A DNA stretch of 64,000 bases from Kumtagia sp963839725 (GTDB lineage Bacteria; Pseudomonadota; Alphaproteobacteria; Rhizobiales; Rhizobiaceae): the NCBI GenBank assembly GCA_963839725.1, contig CAWIWT010000026.1, positions 62,001 through 126,000 on the forward strand, in the 5' to 3' direction. Below, piece by piece: positions 1 to 8,852 of this stretch; the stretch's first letter is position 1; each line of letters starts with the position of its first letter. Under the pieces are notes generated by a model. That model saw nothing but the letters and a program-made list of their open reading frames with translations, was not told where the DNA came from and ran no database searches. The position numbers were made by a program, and so were the translations under genes.

Positions 1-793
1 CGTGCATCGGCCGGCTGATCGCGCGCAGGAACACGATGCCGATGATCAGCGCGCCGACCAGCATCGCCGCGCCGGCCAGCATCAGCTTGCCGCGCTCGCC
101 ATAGAGATGTTTCACGATGTTGTTCGGCGTTCGCGACAGGTAGATGACGCCAGCCACGCGCCTGTCGACCACGACTGGCATTGCCACGAAAATGCGCACC
201 TTTGTGCCGCGGCTGACCGAATAGAGTGGTGGTGGCGGCTCGTCGGAAACCCGTGTCCTGAGAACGCCGGCATACCGCCCGGCCAGCGCGATTCGCACTT
301 CCTCGACATCCGCGTATGACTTGCCGACATCGTTGCCGCCGGCAATCACCACGCCCTTTGGATCGAGTAGCCGAAAGCCGGCAAGCGTCGATTGCTGGGC
401 CGCCGCCATCACTTCCGTAAAACCGGCGCCGAGTTTCGCGAACACAGGATCGGGCTCGGCAGGGACCGGGTCCGGCCTCGGCATCAGTATGGGATCGACA
501 GCGAGGTCGAGCTTCGGTTCGATCGGCCGGAACGGCCCCGCCTCGCGGGCATAGTTCTTTTGAGCCGTTACGGTGGCGCCAAGGCTTTCCGGCGAAAGCC
601 CCGCCGCCTTCACGTCGCGCGCGAAGGTCGCGGCAATCACCGCGCCCTGCGCGATCAGTTCGGCTTCGGTCTGGCGGATCAGCTGGTTTTCATAAGAGGC
701 GAAAGAAAACAGGCCGGCGAACGGCAGCGCCATTACCATCAGCAGGATCGCCAGGATGACCAGGCCAAGGCGCGGGCGCCATTTATCCCTCAC
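1..793 (-). CDS. Sensor histidine kinase, N-terminal part (cut by window edge)
   Basis: Membrane sensor of a two-component system that presumably phosphorylates the response regulator encoded just upstream. Reading backwards from a GTG at 793, the frame is open to base 1. It gives a short basic N-terminus, a first membrane helix (LVILAILLMVMALPFAGLF), a roughly 170-residue extracytoplasmic sensor region, a second helix (LVGALIIGIVFL) and the first residues of a HAMP linker (RAISRPMH). The HAMP remainder and the kinase core lie outside the window. The GTG start overlaps the regulator's TGA stop (GTGA), so the two are probably translationally coupled. The kinase identity rests on this architecture plus the partner gene; the ligand is unknown. 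Confidence 0.82.
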   Translation of the reverse strand, partial: MRDKWRPRLGLVILAILLMVMALPFAGLFSFASYENQLIRQTEAELIAQGAVIAATFARDVKAAGLSPESLGATVTAQKNYAREAGPFRPIEPKLDLAVDPILMPRPDPVPAEPDPVFAKLGAGFTEVMAAAQQSTLAGFRLLDPKGVVIAGGNDVGKSYADVEEVRIALAGRYAGVLRTRVSDEPPPPLYSVSRGTKVRIFVAMPVVVDRRVAGVIYLSRTPNNIVKHLYGERGKLMLAGAAMLVGALIIGIVFLRAISRPMH

Positions 794-1488
794 GGCCCGC
801 GGCGCCCCAGGCGGAAGCCAACGCCATGCACGGTCTCCACCACATCCTTGCAGCCGGCGGCGGCGAACTTGGCGCGGATGTTACGGATGTGGCTGTCGAC
901 GGTGCGGTCCGACACGTGGATGTTCGGCGCATGACTGGCGTCCATGATCTGCTGGCGCGATAGCACATGCGCCGGCCGCGCCATCAGCCGCTTCATGATG
1001 GAAAACTCGATAGAGGTCAGGTCGAGATCAACGCCGTCATATCGCACTGCGTGGCGTGCCGGGTGCAGGGCCAGGCGCCCATAGGTCAAGGCTTTCTCCG
1101 GCCTCTCCTCCTCCTGCGCCTGTGGGCGCGCACGCCGCAGAATGACGTTGACCCGCGCAACCAGTTCGCGCGGGCTGAATGGCTTGGTGACATAGTCGTC
1201 GCCGCCCATTTCCAGGCCGAGGATGCGGTCGATCTCTTCGTCGCGCGCCGACAGGAACAGGATCGGTACCGAGGATTTCTTGCGCAGTTCGCGGCAAACA
1301 TCGAAGCCGTCCATTTCCGGCATGCCGACATCGAGCACCAGAAGATCGGGGGTCTTGCGGTCGAATTGCCGGAGCGCGGCCGCGTCGTCGGCAACCGGGT
1401 CCGTGACCATCCCGGCCTTTTCCAGCGCGAAGCAGATCACTTCGCGGATATGCGGGTCGTCGTCGGCGACAAGAATGCGGTGGGCCAT
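790..1488 (-). CDS. OmpR/PhoB-family response regulator, CreB-like
   Basis: DNA-binding response regulator of 232 residues, the normal family length. The receiver domain covers about 1-120 and shows the acidic pair at D9-D10, the phospho-acceptor D53 (in LLVLDVGMPEMDG) and the conserved lysine K102 (in YVTKPFSPREL). A winged-helix effector domain follows at about 130-230, with the usual VDSHIRNIRAK recognition helix and GVGFRL wing. The RDEEIDRILGLEMGGDDY stretch resembles E. coli CreB, but equivalence is not established. It sits between the DUF4173 gene (7 bases upstream) and the kinase (4-base overlap), suggesting one operon that senses an envelope condition. Its targets cannot be read from the sequence. 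Confidence 0.92.
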   Translation of the reverse strand: MAHRILVADDDPHIREVICFALEKAGMVTDPVADDAAALRQFDRKTPDLLVLDVGMPEMDGFDVCRELRKKSSVPILFLSARDEEIDRILGLEMGGDDYVTKPFSPRELVARVNVILRRARPQAQEEERPEKALTYGRLALHPARHAVRYDGVDLDLTSIEFSIMKRLMARPAHVLSRQQIMDASHAPNIHVSDRTVDSHIRNIRAKFAAAGCKDVVETVHGVGFRLGRRGP

Positions 1489-1495
1489 GCGGATT

Positions 1496-2191
1496 TCAAT
1501 TGACCTGCGGACAAGGCCGGACAGGAGGAAGCGGGTTGCTCTCTAGATAGCGGGAAAGACGCCACCTCCGAAAGGTCCAGGCACGCCATTCGGCAAAGAA
1601 GGCTGCATCCTCCCCGGCAAGCTGGTCGCGTGAGACGCGCATGCCCATCACGTTATCCTCGCAGGACATGATGCTGACAGCGGCAACGTAGCGGTCGATT
1701 GCGGGAATTGCCGCAGGCCCAATGTCCACAAGATAGTCGACGTCCAACGCCTCTCCTTCGCCCGCGATTTCGCGGCTGTGCGTGATGTTATATCCAGCAA
1801 TCATGTCCGCGAAGTTGACGAACGAGCACGCATAAAGCGTGACGCAGAGCGTCAGGAGATTGGCGCCGATCAGCCAGATGTTGGATTGCCTGAGATGGAT
1901 GCGGGCCATGATCAGCACCAGCCCCACGGCCACCAACCCCATCCAGATGAAGGCGGCGACGCGCCAGTAGGTCAGCGCGTAGATACCGACATAGAGGTCG
2001 AGACGCAGGATCGACGACAGCACCAGCACCACGTTTTGCAGCGTCCACAAGGTAGCCAATAGGGCGGCGAAAAGCAGCAAGGAAAGGCCCAGCGGCTGAC
2101 CGAAAAGCAGGAAATCGGCGGCGGCTGTGAGCGCCAGCGCTGCGCCCATACGGGCCGGAAAACGAGGGGTCAACGCAAGGGTACTGGTCAC
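1496..2191 (-). CDS. DUF4173-family membrane protein, probably internally shortened
   Basis: Hydrophobic protein of 231 residues. The C-terminal half matches my memory of the DUF4173 family: a VVLVLSSILRLDLY motif, a TYWRVAAFIWM helix, another helix (LVAVGLVLIMARIHL) and a soluble tail. Family members are usually about twice this length. Here a typical N-terminal start (residues 1 to about 47) runs straight into the C-terminal conserved block near base 2050, so the central helices appear to be missing without loss of frame. The function of the family is unknown. It lies 7 bases upstream of the response regulator, which suggests it is part of, or controlled by, that two-component system. The start shown is the first ATG with a plausible leader. 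Confidence 0.7.
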   Translation of the reverse strand: MTSTLALTPRFPARMGAALALTAAADFLLFGQPLGLSLLLFAALLATLWTLQNVVLVLSSILRLDLYVGIYALTYWRVAAFIWMGLVAVGLVLIMARIHLRQSNIWLIGANLLTLCVTLYACSFVNFADMIAGYNITHSREIAGEGEALDVDYLVDIGPAAIPAIDRYVAAVSIMSCEDNVMGMRVSRDQLAGEDAAFFAEWRAWTFRRWRLSRYLESNPLPPVRPCPQVN

Positions 2192-2524
2192 GCTTTGGGG
2201 TCCTTAGGCACGTTCCTCGTGGGGTGAGGCGGCAGGCGGGAACGCCTTGGGAGGGGAGCGACGGTCGCTGAACGGTTGCGGGCGGGAGGGTCAACCAGCC
2301 ACCAGAAATCCGAAAGCATGCGTGAGGGCAGTCGCCACTTAGTGAAGAGAGAAGCGGTGTTCATGCGCTTGTTGTCGCGCATCGCTGGCAATTGGTTTGC
2401 CGCTAACGCGCAGCGTTTCAGGAAGTTTGTGCAGAAATCATGCAGTCCACCGAAGCGAATGATCCTTCGTCCGCGCTTGACGCTTCGCGCCTGCCAACCG
2501 ACAGTCGGCCAGGGGAAAGCGCGA
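2192..2524. other. Intergenic region, divergent promoters expected
   Basis: About 330 bases between the minus-strand DUF4173 gene and the plus-strand hydrolase. I see no convincing gene, RNA or repeat. A plus frame is open through it into the hydrolase, but its translation is not protein-like and the good start lies at 2525. Confidence 0.5.
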
Positions 2525-3459
2525 ATGCCATTCACCGACACGACGAAAATGTCTTCGCCAAGCGGCGCAACGCTTGCGTTCTATGGCCGGCGGGCGGACG
2601 GTGATGCCATCGGCGTCGTCCACATCAATCATGGCGTTGCCGAACACGCACAGCGCTACAGCCGTTTTGCCGACGCGCTGGCAGCGGCAGGCTTCCACGT
2701 CTACGCGCATGACCATCGTGGCCATGGCGCGACCACGGCGCCCGACGCACCACTTGGCCGGTTTGCACAGACCGATGGCATCAGCAAAGTGATGACAGAC
2801 ATCGCGGCCGTACATAGCTGGATCGCCAAGCAGCATCCCAGCTCTGCCACTGATCATGTTCGGCCATTCCATGGGCGGCATTCTCACGCTGAACTCTGTC
2901 TTCCGGCGATCCAACCATCTCGCCGGCGCCGCGGTCTGGAACGCCAACTTCTCGCCCGGCATTATGGGCCGCGTCGGCCAGGCGATCCTCGCATGGGAGA
3001 AATTCCGGCTGGGTTCGGATATGCCGTCGCGCATCCTGCCGAAGCTGACCTTTCAGGATTGGGGCAGGAAGGTTCCGGGACACCGCACGCTGTTCGACTG
3101 GCTGTCGCGCGATCCTGCCGAGGTCGACAAATACATCGCCGACCCGCTTTGCGGTTGGGACGCTTCTGTTTCCATGTGGCAGGACATCTTTCTGCATGGT
3201 CTTTGCGGGTGCGAACGACCGCAACTTTGCCTCGATCCGCAAGGATTTGCCGTTCAGCCTGTTCGGCGGCGGCGCCGATCCTTCCACCGTCAACGGCGTG
3301 GCGGTCGAGGAACTGGCCGAGCGCATGCGCCGGATGGGCTTTTCGAATCTGAGTTCAAAGGTTTGGAAGGAAACCCGCCACGAAGGCTTGAACGACATCA
3401 ACCGCGATGAGATCACGGCGGCGTTTGTGGAATGGGCGAAGGGCGTGGTGCGGCAGTGA
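2525..3459 (+). CDS. Alpha/beta hydrolase (lysophospholipase/monoacylglycerol lipase type), two frameshifts
   Basis: Serine hydrolase of the Hydrolase_4 (lysophospholipase-like) group, about 310 residues once frames are joined. Visible elements are the oxyanion region VVHINHGVAEHAQRY, the YAHDHRGHG strand, the nucleophile elbow FGHSMGG (serine within GHSMG), a cap region, an acidic segment (FAGANDRNF) and the catalytic histidine in ETRHEGLND. Two single-base insertions split it: an extra C in CCC at 2837-2839 and an extra T in TTT at 3189-3191. Removing them gives a continuous family protein, so consensus error is as likely as true decay. The natural substrate is unknown. The start at 2525 leaves a short N-terminus before the first strand. 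Confidence 0.8.
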
Positions 3460-3465
3460 AGCTGC

Positions 3466-3616
3466 TTACCCTCCCCCTTGTGGGGAGGGTCGGTGAGCGG
3501 ACGAAACGAAGTGGAGTTCGCGAGACGGGGTTGGGATCAATCCACTGAGAAGTCGAGACTGCAAATACCCCCACCCCGGACCTTCGGTCCGACCCTCCCC
3601 ACAAGGGGGAGGGTAA
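3466..3616. repeat. MITE-like palindromic element, copy 1
   Basis: About 151 bases between two inverted ends: ttaccctcccccttgtgggg on the left and its complement on the right, extended inwards by gtcggtgag / accttcggtcc. Each end is itself a small palindrome. The centre (ggagttcgcgagacggggt) recurs in altered form in the copy at 15678-15813, so this is a repeated element rather than a terminator. It has no coding capacity. Confidence 0.8.
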
Positions 3617-3709
3617 AGCGGCAGCTGGCGCATTGCAAATCCGTCACAGCCCGGTGACAGCCCGGCCAAGGCCCTGTAGAGCCTGCGGGACAAACAACAT
3701 CGGTCGATC

Positions 3710-4879
3710 ATGTCCAATCCCCCGCTGAAAGGCATCCGCGTCATCGAACTCGCCCGCATCCTCGCCGGCCCCTGGGCAGGTCAGGCGCTGGCCGATCTCG
3801 GCGCCGACGTGATCAAGGTGGAAAGCCCGGAAGGCGACGACACCCGCAAATGGGGCCCGCCCTTCGTGACCAGCCATGACGGTGAGAACCTCTCGGCCGC
3901 CTACTACCACGCCTGCAATCGCGGCAAGCGCTCGATCTGCGTGGATTTCTCGACGCCCGAGGGCGCGGAAACGATTCGAAAACTAGCGGCTTCCGCCGAT
4001 GTGCTGATCGAGAACTTCAAGCTCGGCGGCTTGAAGAAGTATGGCCTCGACTATGAGGCCTTGCGGATAATCAACCCGAAGCTCGTCTACTGCTCGATCA
4101 CCGGCTTCGGACAGGACGGCCCCTACGCAGCACGTGCCGGTTATGACTTCATCATCCAGGGCATGTCCGGGCTGATGTCGATCACCGGCCCGGCCGGCGG
4201 CGAGCCGCAAAAGGTCGGCGTCGCGGTTACCGACATTTTCACCGGTCTCTATTCGGTCATCGCCATCCAGGCCGCACTGCGCCATGCCGAAGCGACGGGC
4301 CAAGGCCAGCACATCGACATGGCCTTGTTCGATGCCCAGATCGCCGTGCTGGCCAACCAGAACATGAACTACCTGGTTTCCGGCAAGCCACCCATGCAGA
4401 TGGGCAACGCCCATCCGAACATCGCGCCCTATGAAGTGCTTCCGGTCGCCGATGGCCATATCATCCTTGCCGTCGGCAATGACGGCCAGTTCCGCAAGTT
4501 CTGCGCCGTGCTCGGTCTCGACGATCTTGCCACGCATCCCGACTACGCGACCAATGCGGCCCGCGTCGCCAACCGTGTTGGCCTGCGCGAGGCGATGGTG
4601 TCGAAGCTATCGACGTTTGAACGCCTGGCGTTGCTCGCCAAGCTCGAACAGGCCGGCGTGCCGGCAAGCCCGATCAACACGATTGCCGACATGTTCGCCG
4701 ACCCGCAGACGACAGCGCGCGGCATACGGCTTGACCTCGATGACGGTCACGGCAACAGCTTGCCTTCGGTGCGCGCGCCGATTGTGCTGTCCGCAACGCC
4801 GCTTGCCTATGACAGGCCCTCGCCGCGACTGGGCGAACACACGGCTGAAATCCTTGCCGAATTGGTCGGCAAGCCGTGA
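3710..4879 (+). CDS. CaiB/BaiF (family III) CoA-transferase
   Basis: Moves CoA from an acyl-CoA donor to a free carboxylic acid through enzyme-bound anhydride intermediates; cytoplasmic. The 389 residues match the family length. The N-terminal Rossmann-like part holds LARILAGPWAGQALADLGADV and VESPEGDDTRKWGPPF, followed by the GFGQDGPYAARAGYDF segment. The probable catalytic aspartate is D175 in VAVTDIFTGLY, equivalent to Asp169 of formyl-CoA transferase, with the C-terminal lid around LEQAGVPASPINTI. It is intact. A ThDP-dependent enzyme follows after a palindromic repeat, which resembles the frc/oxc pairing in layout, but neither protein is clearly oxalate-specific, so the acyl substrate is left open. 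Confidence 0.92.
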   Translation: MSNPPLKGIRVIELARILAGPWAGQALADLGADVIKVESPEGDDTRKWGPPFVTSHDGENLSAAYYHACNRGKRSICVDFSTPEGAETIRKLAASADVLIENFKLGGLKKYGLDYEALRIINPKLVYCSITGFGQDGPYAARAGYDFIIQGMSGLMSITGPAGGEPQKVGVAVTDIFTGLYSVIAIQAALRHAEATGQGQHIDMALFDAQIAVLANQNMNYLVSGKPPMQMGNAHPNIAPYEVLPVADGHIILAVGNDGQFRKFCAVLGLDDLATHPDYATNAARVANRVGLREAMVSKLSTFERLALLAKLEQAGVPASPINTIADMFADPQTTARGIRLDLDDGHGNSLPSVRAPIVLSATPLAYDRPSPRLGEHTAEILAELVGKP

Positions 4880-4896
4880 CCTTCGCAGCCTTTATT

Positions 4897-4991
4897 ACCC
4901 CACCCCTAACCCTCCCCTCAATGGGGAGGGGGACTAGGAGCGTCGCCGCCAAATCCCCCTCCCCCTTGTGGGGAGGGGTTAGGGGTGGGGG
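4897..4991. repeat. Paired inverted intergenic palindromes
   Basis: Two palindromic units face each other with a short spacer: accccacccctaaccctccc on the left and the complementary form on the right (cttgtggggaggggttaggg, then gtggggg). They have the same ccctccc(c)-ttgtgg-ggaggg core as the units around the DUF559 gene at 18.9-19.3 kb. They lie between the CoA-transferase stop and the ThDP-enzyme start and could act as bidirectional terminator or mRNA-stabilising hairpins. Confidence 0.75.
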
Positions 4992-5024
4992 TCTGTGCAG
5001 AATCAATAGCCGAAAGATCGAACA

Positions 5025-6678
5025 ATGATGCGTACCGGTGGGCAACTGATCGTCGAAGCGCTGGAAGCCAATGGCGTCGACCGGCTGTATTGCGTGCCGG
5101 GCGAAAGCTACCTTGCTGTGCTCGACGCCTTGCATGATTCGCCGATCAGCACCATCGTCTGCCGGCAGGAAGGCGGCGCGGCGATGATGGCCGACTGTCA
5201 CGGACGCCTTACTGGGAAGCCAGGCATCTGCTTCGTCACGCGCGGCCCCGGCGCAACCAACGCTTCCGCCGGCGTTCACATCGCCATGCAGGATTCGATC
5301 CCGATGATCCTTTTCATCGGCCAGATCGCCAGCGGCATCCGCGAGCGCGAGGCCTTTCAGGAAGTCGACTATCGCGCGTTCTATGGCCCGATCTGCAAAT
5401 GGGCGACCGAGATCGAGGATGCCGCGCGCATTCCCGAAATCATAACGCGCGCCTTCGCCGTCGCCACCTCGGGCCGTCCGGGGCCGGTGGTTATCGCCCT
5501 GCCCGAGGACATGCTGAGGGATGAGGTCGAGGCGCCTGCCGCGCAGCCCTCACACCAAGGTGGAAACCCACCCTGGCGAGGCGGAGATGCGGCAGCTCGC
5601 CGACCTTCTCGGCAACGCCAGGCGGCCCTTCGCCATCCTCGGCGGCACCCGCTGGACGGCGGATGCCAAATCAGCCTTCGAAAAGGCCGCTGAAGCCTGG
5701 GCGATGCCGGTAGGCTGCTCCTTCCGCCGCCAGATGCTTTTCGACCATCTGCATCCTTGCTATGCGGGCGATATCGGCATCGGGCCTAACCCGAAAATAG
5801 CCTCCTATATCAAGCAGGCCGATCTGGTGCTGCTCATCGGAGGCCGTTTCGGCGAGATGCCGTCTTCCGACTACACCCTGCTCAAGAGTCCCTACCCCGA
5901 CCAAACGCTCGTGCATGTCCACGCCGACGCCAATGAGCTCGGCCGCGTCTACCGTCCGACTGTCGCCATCAACGCCTCACCGGAAGCCTTTGCTGCGGCC
6001 TTTGCGAAAACCGCACCGAAGGCGCCACCTGAATGGATAGTCGAGACGGAGAGGCTGCACGCCGCCTATCTCGATTGGTCAACGCCGCCGGAGACAAGCC
6101 CCGGCCCGGTCGCCATGGGACCGATCATGACCTATCTGGAAAGCATACTGCCGGACGACGCCATCTTCAGCAATGGCGCCGGCAACTATTCGACCTGGGT
6201 GCATCGCTTCCACCGCTTCCGCCGTTTCGCCACACAGGCCGCGCCGACCTCCGGCTCGATGGGCTATGGCACGCCGGCTGCGGTCGCCGCCAAGCAACTC
6301 TTCCCGGAGCGTGACGTGATCGCCTTTGCCGGTGACGGCTGCTTCCAGATGAACGGCCAGGAGTTCGCCACGGCCGTGCAATACGACCTGCCGATCATCG
6401 TGATCGTCGTCAACAACGGCATCTACGGCACGATCCGTATGCACCAGGAGCGCGAATATCCAGGGCGCGTGGTCGCCACCGACCTGAAGAACCCCGACTT
6501 CGCGGCCCTTGCCCGCGCCTATGGCGGACATGGCGAGACGGTTGAAAGGACCGCCGACTTCGCACCAGCCTTCGAACGGGCGCGCGCAAGCCGCAAACCG
6601 GCGATCATCGAGATCAAGCTCGATCCCGAGGCAATTACGCCGACACGCACGCTGACGCAGATCCGCGAGCAGAGTTGA
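5025..6678 (+). CDS. ThDP-dependent enzyme, acetolactate synthase-like large subunit, one frameshift
   Basis: Thiamine-diphosphate enzyme of the acetolactate synthase/oxalyl-CoA decarboxylase superfamily, about 550 residues. The N-terminal PYR domain has YCVPGESYLAVLDAL and the ThDP-activating glutamate in CRQEGGAAMMADCHGR. The middle TPP-fold domain starts near RQLADLLGNARRPF. The C-terminal PP domain carries the ThDP motif GDGCFQMNGQEFATA...NNGIYG. An extra C in CCC at 5547-5549 shifts the frame at the domain boundary; deleting it rejoins AQPHTKVETHPGEAEM. It probably decarboxylates a 2-oxo acid or oxalyl-type CoA, but the substrate cannot be read from the motifs. It converges on the PLP enzyme with no gap. 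Confidence 0.85.
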
Positions 6679-7962
6679 TCAGGCTGCCGCGAGCGCTTGT
6701 GCGAGGTCGGCGATCAGGTCGTCCGCATATTCGACGCCGATCGACAGCCTTATCGTCGACTCCAGCACGCCGATGCGCTGGCGCACATCGAACGGTACTC
6801 CGGAATGCGTCATCGCCGCGGGATGGCTGGCGAGCGATTCCGTACCGCCCAGGCTGACGGCCAATTTGAAGATCTGCAGATGGTTGAGGAACGCAAAAGC
6901 CGCCCTCTGTCCACCACGAATATCGAAGGAGAAGGTCGAGCCGGCGCCACTGCATTGAGTTGCGAAGACGCGGCCCGCAGGCGTATCCGCATCGAGGAAC
7001 GGCAGGTAATGCACCTTCTCGACTTTTGCGTGGTCGCGCAGGAATTCGGCGATCAGGCGTGCATTGTCGTTGGCGCGCTCCATGCGGATCGACAGCGTTT
7101 CGAGCGAGCGGCCGAGCATCCAGCAGGAATGCGGATCGAGCTGCGTGCCGATCGCGCCGCGCAGCGCCTTGATCGGCTTGGTCATCGCCTTGCTGCCCAT
7201 GACAGCTCCGGCGATCAGGTCCGAATGGCCGCCGACATATTTGGTCAGCGAATAGAGCGAGACATCCGCGCCATGCTCGATCGGTTGCTGGAACACCGGA
7301 CCAAGCAGCGTGTTGTCGCAAGCGATGATCGGCGTATGGCCTTGCCTGCTGCCGATCTCGTCGGCGACGCGCCGCATCAGCGCAATGTCGATGAGGCTGT
7401 TGGTCGGGTTGGCCGGCGTTTCGATCAGGATCAACGACACCTTGCCCTTGGCCACGGCTTGCTGCGCGGCGTCGCGCACCGCCGTCTCGCTGACCCCATC
7501 TGAAAACGCAACCGCGCCGATGCCGAAACCCGATAGCGTTCGGGAAAGTAGCGTTTCGGTGCCGCCATAAAGCGGCTGCGAATGCAGGATGACATCGCCC
7601 GGGCGCGCATAGGCAAGCAGCGTCGTAGCGATCGCCGACATACCCGACGAAAACAGGATGCAAGCCTCGGTGCCCTCATAGATCGCCAGACGGTCTTCAA
7701 CGATCTCGCTGTTGGGGTGATTGAACCGCGAATAGACGAGCCCGGCTGCAGTGCCTTGCGGCGGCTCCTTGCGGCCAGACGTATAGTCGAAGAAATCTCG
7801 TCCCTCCTCCGCCGACTTGAACACGAAGGTCGAGGTCAGAAATACCGGCGGCTTCACCGCACCTTCGGAAAGTTGCGGATCGAATCCATAGCTTAGCATC
7901 AGCGTTTCGGGATGAAGCTTGTGGTTCCCGATATGGGTCTTCGACGGTCTCGGCGCGGTCAT
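6679..7962 (-). CDS. Cystathionine gamma-synthase-family PLP enzyme
   Basis: PLP-dependent Cys/Met metabolism enzyme (cystathionine gamma-synthase, methionine gamma-lyase or O-acylhomoserine sulfhydrylase type), about 427 residues. Visible are the YSRFNHPN substrate loop, the phosphate-binding FSSGMSAIATTLLAY, the ETPANPTN strand, the cofactor aspartate in IIACDNTLLGPVFQQP, the Schiff-base lysine in SLTKYVGGHSD and the C-terminal VSLGGTESLASHPA with RLSIGVE. The start at 7962 (MTAPRPSK) is preferred over 7995, which adds an atypical leader. It diverges from a truncated Lrp/AsnC gene that probably once regulated it; such regulator-lyase pairs are common in proteobacteria. The exact reaction within the family is uncertain. 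Confidence 0.9.
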   Translation of the reverse strand: MTAPRPSKTHIGNHKLHPETLMLSYGFDPQLSEGAVKPPVFLTSTFVFKSAEEGRDFFDYTSGRKEPPQGTAAGLVYSRFNHPNSEIVEDRLAIYEGTEACILFSSGMSAIATTLLAYARPGDVILHSQPLYGGTETLLSRTLSGFGIGAVAFSDGVSETAVRDAAQQAVAKGKVSLILIETPANPTNSLIDIALMRRVADEIGSRQGHTPIIACDNTLLGPVFQQPIEHGADVSLYSLTKYVGGHSDLIAGAVMGSKAMTKPIKALRGAIGTQLDPHSCWMLGRSLETLSIRMERANDNARLIAEFLRDHAKVEKVHYLPFLDADTPAGRVFATQCSGAGSTFSFDIRGGQRAAFAFLNHLQIFKLAVSLGGTESLASHPAAMTHSGVPFDVRQRIGVLESTIRLSIGVEYADDLIADLAQALAAA

Positions 7963-8082
7963 GGAATTCCTCGGTTCAAAGAGCATTAAGCGCAATTTAT
8001 GCGAAGGGAGGCTGGTCAGTCCTTGCTATTTCCCGGCCTGCATGGCTGGCTATACGCAATCTGACACCAATAAGCGCTAATA

Positions 8083-8247
8083 ATGCAGCACAAAATAGCC
8101 GACGAATTTGACAGGAAGATCCTCCGCGAGTTGCAGGCAGACGCCCGTCTCGCCAACAATGAGCTTGCCGACCGCATAGGCCTGTCGCCATCGCCTTGCC
8201 TGCGGCGGGTTCGGCGAATGGAGGAAAGCGGCATCATCTGCGGTTCG
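8083..8247 (+). pseudogene. Lrp/AsnC-family regulator, truncated by island
   Basis: The first about 54 codons encode a normal Lrp N-terminal helix-turn-helix: FDRKILRELQADARLANNEL, then ADRIGLSPSPCLRRVRRMEE and GIICG. The ligand-binding RAM domain (about 90 residues) is absent. From about 8246 the sequence matches a PrimPol protein in another frame. The regulator has therefore been cut by insertion or recombination of a mobile element, and its 3' half is not elsewhere in the window. The divergent partner is the cystathionine gamma-synthase-like gene, which has presumably lost this control unless a paralogue acts. Confidence 0.85.
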
Positions 8248-8852
8248 CGCACCGCTGCAGATCAGCGGAAAAGGGTTTGGCAAATTCGAACTCTACTGGA
8301 AGGCGGGGCAGACCGTCCTGTTTGGCCGTCACCCTGACGGCTTCGACTACCGGTGGCCAGACAGATCGCCGCTCAATGTCGGCCCTGGCGATTTGCCTGC
8401 TGTCACAACGGAGATGGCGGCGGCGCTGATCAAGGCTCTGGCAGCCCTGCTGGGCTCGACCGGAGCCCCAGCCGCCAATGGCGGAGCCCCAGGCGGCGTT
8501 TCCGCGTCGGATCGGTCCAGCGGCAACGTCGCCAGGGTCCTGCCAACGCTGCGAGCCGCGACAGACCCGCTCGCCAAGGCGTCGGAGATCATAGCCAGTG
8601 CCGGGGAAGGCGAGCGCTACCACACGGCGATGGGCGTCATCGTCGGGCCTGGTGATGATGGGCTTTTCCGACAGCGAGGTCGCCAACGCCGTTTTCGGAG
8701 CCTACGTCGCGAAATTCACGCCGGAAGAAAAGGTGTCGCGGGCGCCGCGCATCATCTCCGGGCTCAGATGGGCGCGCGCCAATACCGGCCCCGACAGGCT
8801 GGCGGTTGACGCGCGGTTACCCGCCAATTTCGGCTGGAGGCCGCCCAAATGA
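8246..8852 (+). pseudogene. Bifunctional primase/polymerase (PrimPol), C-terminal part
   Basis: Remnant of a phage or plasmid replication protein. In frame with codon 8258, the sequence APLQISGKGFGKFELYW then GQTVLFGRHPDGFDYRW resembles the C-terminal end of bifunctional PrimPol domains (the gkiElyr...GthPsG.pYrW pattern). An LPAVTTEMAAALIKALA segment and a helical tail with MGFSDSEVANAVFGAYV follow. The N-terminal catalytic half is missing at the junction with lrp, and there is a frameshift near 8650. The stop overlaps the polymerase start (ATGA), so these two formed one replication operon. The family call is from motif memory and should be tested with a profile search. Confidence 0.6.

Noticed and set aside
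2276..2524. Upstream extension of the alpha/beta hydrolase frame
   Set aside because: The extra residues have no family similarity, and the ATG at 2525 sits at the right distance from the first conserved strand.
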